Under the pieces are notes generated by a model. The model saw only the letters and a list, made by a program, of their open reading frames with translations. It did not search any database and was not told the DNA's origin. A stretch of DNA of 64,000 bases, from the NCBI GenBank assembly GCA_904420015.1, contig CAJFTS010000039.1, forward strand, positions 1-64,000. The letters run 5' to 3'. This DNA comes from an uncultured Clostridia bacterium. GTDB lineage: Bacteria; Bacillota; Clostridia; Oscillospirales; Acutalibacteraceae. Numbering within the stretch: the stretch's first letter is position 1; every line of letters starts with the position of its first letter. Made by a program: the position numbers and the translations under genes. Shown in pieces: positions 24,091 through 32,723 of the stretch.

Positions 24091-24948
24091 TTACGGCTTT
24101 TTGATATCCCGATGGTTGACGGTGACCCGCTTGCCCGAGTCGAGCAGATGCTGGTACAAAAGCTCTGCAATGGTGACCGAGCGATGCTTGCCCCCGGTGC
24201 AGCCGATGGCGACCACCAGCTGGCTTTTCCCTTCGTTGATGTAGAGCGGAAGGGTATAATCGATGATCCCGAACAGCCGCTCGACAAAGCCCTTGGTCTC
24301 CTTGCACTGCATCACATAATCCCGCACCGGCTTATTGAGGCCGGTTTGGTTGCGCAGCTCGTCGATATAAAACGGGTTGGGCAGGCAGCGCACGTCGAAA
24401 ACCAAATCCGCCTCGCTGGGCGAGCCGTATTTAAACCCAAAGGACATTACATGAATGAGCATCCCTTGGGATACGTCCCCTGCAAAAAGGCCGGTGATCC
24501 GTTCACGCAGCTGAGCGGGGGAAAGATAAGAAGTGTCGATGATGTAATCGGCGCTGGCCCGCACCGCAGAAAGCAGCTGCATTTCCGTTTCAATGGCCTG
24601 CTCCACCGAGCTGTTTTCGTCGGTGGCCAGCGGATGCCGCCTTCTCGTCTCCTTATAGCGGCGTTCGAGCACCTCCGGCTGGGCCTCCAAAAACAGGATT
24701 TTGTAGCTGCCGTGCTGTTTAAGCTCGCTCAAGCCTTCAAAGAAAGCGTCGAACAGCCTGCCGCCTCTGGTATCCATAACCATGGCGACCTTCGACAATT
24801 TATCCGCCGACTGCATGCACAGCTCTGCAACCTTGGCTACCAGGGCGGGCGGAATGTTGTCCATACAAAAAAAGCCGATATCCTCCAGCGCGTCCATTGC
24901 CCGGGATTTTCCCGCGCCGGACAGGCCCGTTACGATAATGAATTCCAT
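24091..24948 (-). CDS. rapZ: RapZ-type RNase adapter / nucleotide-binding protein
   Basis: 285 residues. N-terminal P-loop GLSGAGKS followed by DIGFFCMDNIPP, and C-terminal domain with GCTGGKHRS, the phosphosugar-binding signature of the RapZ/YvcJ family. In E. coli it binds GlcN6P and guides RNase E to GlmZ; in Firmicutes (YvcJ) it hydrolyses nucleotides and affects competence. The start codon directly abuts the murB stop (TAA-ATG), so the two are translationally coupled. Linkage with murB fits a role near amino-sugar and envelope metabolism. Confidence 0.95.
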   Translation of the reverse strand: MEFIIVTGLSGAGKSRAMDALEDIGFFCMDNIPPALVAKVAELCMQSADKLSKVAMVMDTRGGRLFDAFFEGLSELKQHGSYKILFLEAQPEVLERRYKETRRRHPLATDENSSVEQAIETEMQLLSAVRASADYIIDTSYLSPAQLRERITGLFAGDVSQGMLIHVMSFGFKYGSPSEADLVFDVRCLPNPFYIDELRNQTGLNKPVRDYVMQCKETKGFVERLFGIIDYTLPLYINEGKSQLVVAIGCTGGKHRSVTIAELLYQHLLDSGKRVTVNHRDIKKP

Positions 24949-25866
24949 TTATCCAATCTCCTCACCGATGTGCTTGACCTCACACTCCAGAGAAACGCCG
25001 CATTCCTGCTGGACGGTGTGCTGGATGTGCGCGATCAACTGTAAGACGTCCCGGCAGCTGGCCTGCCCTGCATTGATAATGAAGCCCGCATGCTTTTCAC
25101 TGACCATTGCATCCCCGATGCGGTATCCCTTGAGCCCGCATTGCTCGATCAGCCCGCCGGCAAAATACCCTGCCGGGCGCTTAAAAACGCTGCCGGCGCT
25201 GGGATATTCCAGCGGCTGCTTCTGCTTGCGGCGGGATAGGTAGTCGTCCATCCGCGCCCGGATCTGCTCCTTATCGCCGGGGGCCAAGGCCAGCTCCAGC
25301 GAAGTGATAATCCGATCCGAACCGGTATAGGCGCTGCGCCGGTAGGAAAGAGCCAATTCCTCACCGGCAAAGGCGCCCAGCCTGCCGTCGGGGGTCATGT
25401 GGGTGCATCGGGTAAGCACCTGCTTCATTTCCCCGCCGTAGGCGCCGGCGTTCATATAGGCGGCGCCGCCCGCGGAGCCGGGAATTCCCCATGCAAATTC
25501 CAGCCCCGTCAGGCCGTTCTCCAGCGCGAACAGGCACAGCTTTGCCAGGCTTACCCCCGCACCGCAGCGGATGACGCCCGGCCCGGCCAGGGAAAGGCCG
25601 CCGAACCCGCCGTCGATATGCACCACCACCCCGCGGATTCCCTCGTCGGATACCAGCAGATCGGACCCCTTGCCGACCACCGTAACCGGGACTTGCGCTT
25701 CCCGGCACAGTGCAAGAAGGTCGCACAGCTGCTTTTGATCCCTAGGCGAAGCGAACAAATCGGCGGGACCGCCGATTTTAAAGGTGGTGTGCAAACGCAT
25801 GGGTTCTTGGGTCAGAACCGGACATCCGGCGGCGACGATGCGGTGAAAAAGGATGTCATGCGTCAT
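24949..25866 (-). CDS. murB: UDP-N-acetylenolpyruvoylglucosamine reductase
   Basis: 305 residues from ATG at 25866 (GGAGGG about 6 nt upstream); the longer frame to 25980 has no start signal. It reduces UDP-GlcNAc-enolpyruvate to UDP-MurNAc using FAD and NADPH. Motifs: TTFKIGGPADL and GSDLLVSDEGIRG (FAD binding), GIPGSAGGAAYMNAGAYGGE, YPSAGSVFKRP with the catalytic Ser, and HAGFIINAG, typical of type II MurB. It heads a minus-strand unit murB-rapZ-whiA-dnaE from an extended -10 promoter about 125 nt upstream. Confidence 0.97.
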   Translation of the reverse strand: MTHDILFHRIVAAGCPVLTQEPMRLHTTFKIGGPADLFASPRDQKQLCDLLALCREAQVPVTVVGKGSDLLVSDEGIRGVVVHIDGGFGGLSLAGPGVIRCGAGVSLAKLCLFALENGLTGLEFAWGIPGSAGGAAYMNAGAYGGEMKQVLTRCTHMTPDGRLGAFAGEELALSYRRSAYTGSDRIITSLELALAPGDKEQIRARMDDYLSRRKQKQPLEYPSAGSVFKRPAGYFAGGLIEQCGLKGYRIGDAMVSEKHAGFIINAGQASCRDVLQLIAHIQHTVQQECGVSLECEVKHIGEEIG

Positions 25867-25991
25867 ATTGCCCTCCATTTCCTTTGATGTACTGCTTTGT
25901 CTCTCCCATAAGCGCCGAATATGCCTAGGGGAGAGGGCCGGCGCCCTCGGCGGAGGGCTGCCGCGGAAATGCAGCCGCATTTCTGTATGCT

Positions 25992-25997
25992 ATTATA
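25992..25997 (-). promoter_or_regulatory. Extended -10 promoter of murB
   Basis: Minus strand reads TGGTATAAT (-10 at 25997-25992) with TGACAG further upstream but badly spaced as a -35; the extended -10 probably carries it. The divergent promoter at 26100-26129 faces the other way. Confidence 0.6.
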
Positions 25998-26053
25998 CCA
26001 TCACTCCCTGTCAAATAGAAGAAGAAACCGGAATGAAAACAACATTTGGTGGT

Positions 26054-26097
26054 TTTTCCTCCCAAAAACGTTTAAGCTGCCGGCTCAGGGAGGAAAA
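26054..26097. repeat. Inverted repeat between divergent promoters
   Basis: TTTTCCTCCC (26054-26063) and GGGAGGAAAA (26088-26097), 24 nt apart, lie between the murB and pseudokinase promoters; a possible operator or hairpin. Confidence 0.4.
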
Positions 26098-26099
26098 GG

Positions 26100-26129
26100 T
26101 TGATTTCCTTGGATTCCCTATGGTATAAT
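26100..26129 (+). promoter_or_regulatory. Promoter of the PASTA pseudokinase gene
   Basis: TTGATT (26100-26105), 18-nt spacer, TATAAT (26124-26129) with extended TGG. A leader of about 120 nt with two small hairpins (GCCGTCC/GGACGGC and GCCGTAT/ATACGGC) precedes ATG 26259. Confidence 0.7.
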
Positions 26130-26258
26130 CATACTGCATAGTTATGCTACTTTTTGGTAAGGATTCTTTTTTTGTATACAAGCCGTCCGCCCAAGGACGG
26201 CAGCCTTTTCCGTCGCCGTATGGAAATACGGCGGATTCGTTATAGGAGTGTGAACCGA

Positions 26259-28034
26259 ATGGCAAATATTCAAGAGCTTTGTATGCATTGCATGCAGTCG
26301 AAAAACGGACAGGGGATTTGCCCGCACTGCGGGTATCAGGAGCGTCCCCAGCAGCCGCCCCTTCTGCCCTTGCGCACGGTTTTGCAGGAACGGTATGTGG
26401 TGGGGACGGTGCTCGCGGAAAACGGCGAGGGCGCGTCCTACATCGTGTGGGACCAGGTGCTCAATTCCTCGGTGGTCATCCGGGAATTCATGCCTACCAC
26501 CATCGCCCAGCGTACCGGCGGCCTTGCGGTCACGCCGATGGAGGGCAGCGAGGCGGTCTTTGACGCCCTGCGCCGGGATTTTATCGGCCTTTCCCGTTCC
26601 CTTGCACGCATGCGGGATATCCCGGCCCTCATCCCGGTTTATGATATTTTTGAAACAAACGGCACGGCTTATTCGGTGTCCGAGCATCTCGACGCGGTTC
26701 CCCTTTCCAACTGGCTTTCCCGCCGGGGAGGGCATATCGGCTGGGAGGTGGCCCGCCCGCTGATTATGCCGCTGATTGCCGCGCTCAGCGCCCTGCATTC
26801 GGCCGGGGTACTCCATCTTGCCATTGCGCCGGAGAATATCTTGGTGGACAGCAGGGGAAGGTTCCGTCTGACCGGGTTTTCCGTCAATGCCGCCCATTTG
26901 GCTCATACCCCTCTTGCTCCTCAGTTTATACCGGGCTTTGCCGCCTATGAGCAGTACGCCGCCAACGATACCTGCGGGGCATGGACGGATGTGTACGGCA
27001 TCTGCGGCGTGCTGATGTACCTGCTCACCGGGGTGATCCCCAAGGAAGCGCCCAAGCGGGTAGGCAATGAGCGGCTTTTGGTCCCCTCTGCGGTGGCCAG
27101 CACCATTCCGGCCAATGTGGCCTCCGCCATGGCCAAGGGGATGCGGTTCGATTACGCGGCCCGTACCCGAACGGTGGAAATGCTCCGGGATGAGCTGTCG
27201 GTTTCGGAGAATGTGACCGGCGTGCTCAAGGAGCTGGAAAAGGAAGAAAAGAAGCAGCAGGAGGAACCGGGAAAGCCTGGGAAAAAGTCGTTCCTGGAAA
27301 AGCTGCAGGGAAACCGGCCTCTAGTGGTCACGCTGCTGGTGGCGACCATCGTGCTGTTCCTTGCCTGCGTCGGCATGGGAATTGTGCTGGCGATGCAGGG
27401 CGGGGCGCAGGAAGGGGAAGCCTCCTCCGCGGTGAGCGCGACCTCGATGCTGGGCCTGACCTCGGCCCTGGATACGTCGGGGGTTACCAGCAACGATGTC
27501 CTTCTGTCCAAAAAGGCGCCGGATACGGTGGGACAGAATTATTTAAGCATTAAGAACCGCACCGATCTGTGGCCCTATGTCAAGCTGCAGCTGGCCGGCG
27601 AGGTGTTTGACGACAGTGTTCCCGCCGGCGTCATCGTCAAGCAGGAGCCGGAGGCGCTCACCCCCATCGCGGATGGGGCGGAGATTCAGGTATATATCAG
27701 CAAAGGTCCCTATGAAAAGTCTCTTACCGACGTGACCAGCATGGACGTGGTGGACGCGGTGGCAGATTTGTCCGCGCAGGGGTTTAAGTGTGTGGTAATG
27801 TATCAGGAGAGCGCGTCGGTGCCGGCCAACCGGGTCATTTCTACCGATCCCCAGCCGAAGACTACGCTGGAATACGGTTCGGAAGTGGTGCTGTACGTCA
27901 GTGAGGAGCAGCCCCAGACGAGTACCTCGTCCTCCTCTTCCTCCCAGGCGCCTACCTCTTCCCAGAGCAGTACCTCCTCTTCCGCCTCTAGCAGCTCGTC
28001 GGAATCCTCATCCGAAGTGGATGCGGTGGGATGA
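26259..28034 (+). CDS. Membrane pseudokinase with N-terminal zinc ribbon and two extracellular PASTA domains
   Basis: 591 residues from ATG 26259 (AGGAG upstream). Order: zinc ribbon (Cys8, 11, 21, 24); kinase-like domain (about 43-310); basic/acidic linker; membrane helix (about 354-379); two PASTA domains (about 422-487 and 489-548); Ser-rich tail ending EVDAVG. Three catalytic positions are lost: the ATP Lys is Arg75 (VVIREF), the HRD loop reads H186-L-A188 and the DFG Asp is Gly206 (LTGF). Asn193 of the catalytic loop remains, and the glycine loop is eroded. PASTA kinases (PknB/PrkC/Stk1) sense peptidoglycan; this one should signal without phosphotransfer, as a scaffold or regulator of another kinase. 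It stands alone on its own promoter, next to murB and 6 kb from a class A PBP with a similar tail. Confidence 0.88.
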   Translation: MANIQELCMHCMQSKNGQGICPHCGYQERPQQPPLLPLRTVLQERYVVGTVLAENGEGASYIVWDQVLNSSVVIREFMPTTIAQRTGGLAVTPMEGSEAVFDALRRDFIGLSRSLARMRDIPALIPVYDIFETNGTAYSVSEHLDAVPLSNWLSRRGGHIGWEVARPLIMPLIAALSALHSAGVLHLAIAPENILVDSRGRFRLTGFSVNAAHLAHTPLAPQFIPGFAAYEQYAANDTCGAWTDVYGICGVLMYLLTGVIPKEAPKRVGNERLLVPSAVASTIPANVASAMAKGMRFDYAARTRTVEMLRDELSVSENVTGVLKELEKEEKKQQEEPGKPGKKSFLEKLQGNRPLVVTLLVATIVLFLACVGMGIVLAMQGGAQEGEASSAVSATSMLGLTSALDTSGVTSNDVLLSKKAPDTVGQNYLSIKNRTDLWPYVKLQLAGEVFDDSVPAGVIVKQEPEALTPIADGAEIQVYISKGPYEKSLTDVTSMDVVDAVADLSAQGFKCVVMYQESASVPANRVISTDPQPKTTLEYGSEVVLYVSEEQPQTSTSSSSSSQAPTSSQSSTSSSASSSSSESSSEVDAVG

Positions 28035-28101
28035 GGCCGGTTATGGCGGAATCCTCCATTTTTTCAACGAAAATAGGACAAAAATTTTCCATAGCGGCCG
28101 C

Positions 28102-28130
28102 TTGTAGAAAATATACCTTGATGGTATACT
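28102..28130 (+). promoter_or_regulatory. Promoter of the flavodiiron protein gene
   Basis: TTGTAG (28102-28107), 17-nt spacer, TATACT (28125-28130) with extended TGG; the leader is about 130 nt. Confidence 0.7.
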
Positions 28131-28264
28131 TAATTGCATAGACGCCCTGTCCTTCCGTATCAAGTGGGGAAACAGGGGAATGATAATGCCGTCTCTATCC
28201 ATTCCGGCCGGATTTTTTTCGGGCGAATCGGAAGGGCCGCGCAAAGAAAGGATCGATCGATGAT

Positions 28265-29464
28265 ATGGATAAGTCATTCAAGGTAACCGATACCGTCACA
28301 TGGGTCGGCAAAATCGACCATGAGCTGCAGACCTTCCACGGGGATGAGCTGTCTACCCATCGGGGCTCCTCCTACAACGCCTACTTGGTCCGGGGGGAAA
28401 AGACCGCGCTCATCGACACGGTTTGGACGCCCTTTGCCAAGGAGTTTGTGGAGAATCTCAAAACGGTGATCGATCTCAACGACATTGACTACGTCATTGC
28501 CCTGCACGGCGAATGTGACCACAGCGGCGCGCTGCCGGAGCTGATGCGGGAGATCCCCAATACGCCGGTCTACTGCTCGGTCAACGGCGTGAAGTCGCTC
28601 AAGGGCATGTATCATGCCGATTGGGACCTGCATCCGGTCAAGACCGGCGACACGCTGGATTTGGGCGGCGGCAAGGTATTTACCTTTGTGGAAGCGAGGA
28701 TGCTCCATTGGCCGGACAATATGATGGCCTACCTGCAGGATGAGAAGATCCTCTTCTCCACCGACGTATTCGGCCAGCACCTGGCAACCGAAGCGATGTT
28801 TAACGATTTGACCGATTCCTCCGCTATCTTTTATGAGGCGAAGAAGTACTATGCCAATATCGTCGCGCCCTTCTCCAAGATGGCTAAGCTCAAGCTTCAG
28901 GAAGTGGCGAAGATGAATCTCCCCATTGACGTCATCTGTCCCAGTCACGGTGTGATTTGGAGGGACAACCCCGCCCAGATCATCGAGAAGTATGTCCAGT
29001 GGGCGGACGATTATCAGGAGAATAAAATCACCATTCTTTATGATACCATGTGGAATTCCACCCGCCGGATGGCGGAGGCGATTGCGGAGGGGATCAAACG
29101 GGCCGACCCGCAGGTGACGCTGGTGGTCAAGAGCACCTCTAAGCACGACAAGAACGACATCCTCACCGACGTGTTCGACTCCAAGGCGATTTTGGTGGGC
29201 TCTCCCACCGTGGTCAACGGCATTCTTTCGTCGGTTGCCGCAGAGCTGGACTTGATCCGGGAAATGCACCCGGTCAACAAGAAGGCGGCCACCTTCGGCA
29301 GCTACGGCTGGAGCGGGGAGTCGCCCAAGGTCTTGGCGGAGCATCTTCAAAAGGCGGGGCTGGAGATTGTCTGCGACGGCCTGAAGGTCAACTGGGTGCC
29401 GGATGAGGACGCCTTGCAGCAGTGCGTGGAGTTCGGCGCGAAATTTGCCGAATTGGTGAAATAA
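28265..29464 (+). CDS. Flavodiiron protein (FprA family, A-type flavoprotein)
   Basis: 399 residues, the usual length. An N-terminal metallo-beta-lactamase-like diiron domain carries H81-G-E83-C-D85-H86 and later His/Asp ligands (LHWPD, STDVF, PSHGVIW); a C-terminal flavodoxin-like domain binds FMN (ITILYDTMWNSTRRMA, GSPTVVNGI, FGSYGWSG). These proteins reduce O2 to water or NO to N2O in anaerobes. The start is ATG 28265. A terminator follows at once, so it is monocistronic, but it lies near desulfoferrodoxin, together marking an oxidative-stress defence. Confidence 0.95.
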   Translation: MDKSFKVTDTVTWVGKIDHELQTFHGDELSTHRGSSYNAYLVRGEKTALIDTVWTPFAKEFVENLKTVIDLNDIDYVIALHGECDHSGALPELMREIPNTPVYCSVNGVKSLKGMYHADWDLHPVKTGDTLDLGGGKVFTFVEARMLHWPDNMMAYLQDEKILFSTDVFGQHLATEAMFNDLTDSSAIFYEAKKYYANIVAPFSKMAKLKLQEVAKMNLPIDVICPSHGVIWRDNPAQIIEKYVQWADDYQENKITILYDTMWNSTRRMAEAIAEGIKRADPQVTLVVKSTSKHDKNDILTDVFDSKAILVGSPTVVNGILSSVAAELDLIREMHPVNKKAATFGSYGWSGESPKVLAEHLQKAGLEIVCDGLKVNWVPDEDALQQCVEFGAKFAELVK

Positions 29465-29480
29465 CTTTTAGAAGGTTGGA

Positions 29481-29519
29481 GAAAGGGAACATTTTTAAAT
29501 GTTCCCTTTCTGTGTTTTT
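29481..29519 (+). terminator. Intrinsic terminator after the flavodiiron gene
   Basis: Perfect 14-bp stem GAAAGGGAACATTT/AAATGTTCCCTTTC (29481-29494/29497-29510) and then TGTGTTTTT. Confidence 0.85.
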
Positions 29520-29540
29520 AGGAAACGGGAGTGGTTTTGT

Positions 29541-30206
29541 ATGAAATTCCAGGAAAAGACGGCCTTTGTCGCCCAATGCACCGAAACCATCAGCGCCCTC
29601 TATGACCATCTGTCGACCCTGGACCCGGTCGCGCTCACCGCCCTGCCGGAGAATGCGGCGTTGATCCTGATCGACCTGGTCAACGGCTTTGCCAAATCCG
29701 GCGCTATGTACAGCCCGCGGATAGAGGCGCTGGCGGAGCCGGCCGCCGCCCTTGCGGGGCGGTTCCTTTCGTCCGGGCGCGAGGTGCTGGCGCTTGCTGA
29801 CAGCCATACCGGGGACAGCCCGGAATTCTCCGCTTACCCGGTCCATTGCCTGAAAGGAGAGTGGGAGAGCCGGCTGGTGGAAGAATTGGAGGCGCTGGCC
29901 GTTCCTGTCGTGGAAAAGGCGTCCACCAACGGCATGCAGGAGCCGGCGATGCTCGCCTGGCTTGCAGAGCATCCGCAGACGGATACCTTTGTGGTGGCCG
30001 GCGATTGTACCGATATCTGCGTGCAGCAGTTTGCCATCGCGCTCAAAACCCACTTTACCCGGCAGAACCTGCCGGTGCGGGTTCTGGTTGCGGTGGACTT
30101 GACCGATACCTATGAGCTGGGGATGCACGGTGCGGAATTTACCTCCGCCGCCGCCCTTTACAATATGGAGATCAACGGCGTTGAGCTGTGCGCCGGGATT
30201 GCCTGA
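29541..30206 (+). CDS. pncA: Nicotinamidase / isochorismatase-family hydrolase
   Basis: 221 residues from ATG 29541 (CGGGAGTGG upstream). Cysteine-hydrolase signatures are present: Asp45 in LIDLVNGF, the Lys in VEKASTNG and the nucleophile Cys in GDCTDICVQQF. The product converts nicotinamide to nicotinate. It is followed within 23 nt by nicotinate phosphoribosyltransferase, which makes the salvage role secure. Specificity is inferred from this pairing, since isochorismatase-like enzymes share the fold. Confidence 0.9.
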   Translation: MKFQEKTAFVAQCTETISALYDHLSTLDPVALTALPENAALILIDLVNGFAKSGAMYSPRIEALAEPAAALAGRFLSSGREVLALADSHTGDSPEFSAYPVHCLKGEWESRLVEELEALAVPVVEKASTNGMQEPAMLAWLAEHPQTDTFVVAGDCTDICVQQFAIALKTHFTRQNLPVRVLVAVDLTDTYELGMHGAEFTSAAALYNMEINGVELCAGIA

Positions 30207-30229
30207 CAGGGAACAGGAGATGGGGAACA

Positions 30230-31678
30230 ATGACCGAACGGCTTAAGCGCAACCTGACCATGCTGACCGACTTCTATGAGCTGACCATGGCCAACGGCTA
30301 TTTTTTAAACGGGTTTGCAGAGAAAACCGCCTATTTCGATATGTTTTTCCGCAAAGTGCCCGACGGCGGCGGTTTTGCTATTATGGCAGGGCTGGAGCAG
30401 CTGATCGATTACCTCAAGGGTTTGCATTTTACCAAAGAGGACATTGATTTTTTGCGGCAAAAGGGCATCTTCGATGACGCATTCCTGCAATTTCTAGAGG
30501 AATTTTCCTTTTCCTGCGACGTTTGGGCGGTGCCGGAGGGCACGCCGGTTTTCCCGCATGAACCCATCGTCACCGTGCGCGGCCCGGTGATGCAGGCCCA
30601 GTTTATCGAGACCATGGTTCTGCTGGCGATCAACCATCCATCCCTGATCGCCACCAAAGCAAACCGCATTTGCCGGGCGGCCAAGGGGCGTCCGGTCATG
30701 GAGTTTGGCTCCCGCCGGGCACAGGGATATGACGGGGCGGTATATGGGGCAAGGGCCGCCTATATCGGAGGATGTGTCGGAACGGCATGCACCATCTGCG
30801 AGCGGGATTTCGGCATTCCCGCATTGGGGACCATGGCTCACAGCTGGGTGCAGATGTTTGACAGCGAGCTTGACGCTTTCCGTGCGTATGCCCGGGCTTA
30901 TCCGGACAGCTGCACCCTTTTGGTGGATACCTACCATACCCTAAAATCCGGGATCCCCAATGCCATCCGGGTGTTTGAGGAGGAAATCGTCCCCCGCGGT
31001 TTCCGGCCGGCCGGTGTGCGCATCGACAGCGGCGACATCACCTACCTTTCCAAAAAGGCCCGCCGTATGCTCGACGAGGCCGGGTTCCCCGATTGTAAGA
31101 TCGTCGCATCCAACTCTCTGGACGAAACCATCATTCAGGATATGCTGCTGCAAGGGGCCCAGGTGGATTCCTTCGGCGTCGGGGAGCGGCTGATTACCGC
31201 CGCCTCTACACCGGTGTTCGGCGGTGTCTATAAGCTTGTGGCGGTGGAGGAAGGAGGGGAGATCGTCCCGAAAATCAAGCTCAGCGAGAATGTTACCAAA
31301 ATCACCACGCCAGGCTTTAAGACCTCTTGGAGGCTGTTCGACCGGGACAGCGGCAAGGCTATCGCCGATGTGGTGACTCAGTTTGACGAGAATATCGACG
31401 ATACAAAGCCCTATACCATCTTTGACCCGGAGCATACCTGGAAGCGAAAGACGGTGCAGAGCTTTGTCGCCCGCCAGCTGCTGGTGCCGGTGTTTGAGAA
31501 AGGGCGGTGTGTTTATGAAAGCCCGTCGGTAGACGAGATCAAGGCCTATTGCACCCAGCAGGTAGGGACCCTTTGGGATGAGGTGCTGCGGTTTGAAAAT
31601 CCCCATTCCTATTATGTGGATTTGTCAGAGAAGGTGTGGAAGGAAAAACAGAGGCTTTTGGCAGAATACCATGCATAA
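30230..31678 (+). CDS. pncB: Nicotinate phosphoribosyltransferase
   Basis: 482 residues from ATG 30230 (AGGAGATGGGG upstream; the frame from 30188 overlaps pncA). It joins nicotinate and PRPP to form NaMN, feeding NAD synthesis. Motifs: TDFYELTMANGYF at the N-terminus, EFGSRRAQGYDGA with the catalytic region, and RIDSGD. Length matches the Firmicutes form (about 480). It is cotranscribed with pncA. The NAD synthetase that completes the pathway is at 48488. Confidence 0.95.
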   Translation: MTERLKRNLTMLTDFYELTMANGYFLNGFAEKTAYFDMFFRKVPDGGGFAIMAGLEQLIDYLKGLHFTKEDIDFLRQKGIFDDAFLQFLEEFSFSCDVWAVPEGTPVFPHEPIVTVRGPVMQAQFIETMVLLAINHPSLIATKANRICRAAKGRPVMEFGSRRAQGYDGAVYGARAAYIGGCVGTACTICERDFGIPALGTMAHSWVQMFDSELDAFRAYARAYPDSCTLLVDTYHTLKSGIPNAIRVFEEEIVPRGFRPAGVRIDSGDITYLSKKARRMLDEAGFPDCKIVASNSLDETIIQDMLLQGAQVDSFGVGERLITAASTPVFGGVYKLVAVEEGGEIVPKIKLSENVTKITTPGFKTSWRLFDRDSGKAIADVVTQFDENIDDTKPYTIFDPEHTWKRKTVQSFVARQLLVPVFEKGRCVYESPSVDEIKAYCTQQVGTLWDEVLRFENPHSYYVDLSEKVWKEKQRLLAEYHA

Positions 31679-31697
31679 ATTTCTTTTAAAAAAAGAC

Positions 31698-31726
31698 TTG
31701 TCAAGCGAAAAAACAGGTGGTATAAT
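31698..31726 (+). promoter_or_regulatory. Promoter of desulfoferrodoxin
   Basis: TTGTCA (31698-31703), 17-nt spacer, TATAAT (31721-31726), extended TGG. A strong near-consensus promoter, 40 nt before the start. Confidence 0.85.
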
Positions 31727-31765
31727 GTATACAAATTTAGTATATAAAAAAGGAGCGCGACGATC

Positions 31766-32140
31766 ATGAGCCAGACTTTACGGGTATTTCGCTGTGAGCA
31801 TTGCGGAGATCTCATTGAGCTGATGGACGGAAAGGTGACCCCTGTCTGCTGCGGGGAAAAGATGAAGGAGCTGGTTCCTGCGGCGGTGGAAGCGGCGAAG
31901 GAAAAACACATTCCGGTATATACCCGCGACGGCGGTACCATCCATGTATCGGTAGGCGAGGTGGAGCATCCCATGACCGAGGAGCATTCCATCGAGTACA
32001 TCTGGGCGGTGTTCGGCAACCGGGTGGAGCGGGTGCAGGTATGTCCGGGTGAAAAGCCCCAGGCGGATTTCCAGGTGGGCGATCATCCTTTTAAGCTGTA
32101 TGCCTATTGCAATCTTCACGGCCTTTGGGTCAACGAATAA
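31766..32140 (+). CDS. dfx: Desulfoferrodoxin (superoxide reductase)
   Basis: 124 residues from ATG 31766 (AAAGGAGCG upstream). The N-terminal rubredoxin-like centre uses Cys10, Cys13, Cys28 and Cys29 (CEHC...CC). The C-terminal Fe(His)4Cys centre uses His in EKHIPVY and EHPMTEEHS and the Cys/His pair in AYCNLHG. It reduces superoxide to peroxide without releasing O2, a hallmark of strict anaerobes. It is monocistronic with its own promoter and terminator. Confidence 0.96.
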   Translation: MSQTLRVFRCEHCGDLIELMDGKVTPVCCGEKMKELVPAAVEAAKEKHIPVYTRDGGTIHVSVGEVEHPMTEEHSIEYIWAVFGNRVERVQVCPGEKPQADFQVGDHPFKLYAYCNLHGLWVNE

Positions 32141-32151
32141 CCGGATATAGG

Positions 32152-32190
32152 AAAAAGCCTGTCGGTGGTTTTGCCGGCAGGCTTTTTGTT
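32152..32190 (+). terminator. Intrinsic terminator of desulfoferrodoxin
   Basis: Stem AAAAAGCCTGTCGG/CCGGCAGGCTTTTT (32152-32165/32174-32187, one wobble), then TTTTTGTTT. Confidence 0.85.
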
Positions 32191-32192
32191 TG

Positions 32193-32723
32193 CCGTTTCC
32201 GTAAAAAGAATCCCCGGCCATGCCGGAGAGGAGATAAAGCATTTGCTTTTCGCATAGAGGAAAACGGATGAAATAGACCGTTTCGTGCCGCCGAGTAAAA
32301 GCGATAAGGATCAAACGGCTTTCGCCGTTGCGGTGCGTATGATGCCACTGACCGTTTCCCGGCGCTTCTTCTTAGAAGGCAAGCCGGTAACATGCCCTTT
32401 CTGGGCCCTGTTCCAAGAAGCTGTTCAACGGGTACTTCCGATTTAGGGAAGATGAGGAAGAAGGGCCGCATCCGTAAGCGTTGGGTGAGGGAAGCTGCGG
32501 CCAACAGGCTTTTGAGGACAGGAAGGAGCCGCTGGGAGGTTGGCGCCCTTGGTTCCAATCATGTTGAGCGTGAGGGGGCGGCACAGTCCGTCCTGACAGG
32601 CGTGCTTGTTAGCGGGCCCTCCGGTTCCAGGCGGCCCGGCAGCTTTGCAGATGGTTTTGGATGATAAAAAATGGGCCGATGAGGCGGGAATAGCGGATAA
32701 CGAAGGAAAAGCGGCTTTAGCCG
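32193..32723. other. 530-nt region without a recognisable gene
   Basis: Open frames here are short and lack family features and ribosome-binding sites. Several small stems can form (AAACGG/CCGTTT near 32262-32283, ACGGC-TTTC-GCCGT near 32317-32330, and CGGCT-AA-AGCCG just downstream of sigK, which may help end its transcript). I see no match to RNase P RNA, tmRNA, SRP RNA or a tRNA. It may hold an unknown small RNA or eroded sequence. Confidence 0.5.

Noticed and set aside
32193..32723. RNase P RNA, tmRNA, SRP RNA or 6S RNA in the orphan region
   Set aside because: None of their conserved cores (for example GAGGAAAGTCC of RNase P) is present.
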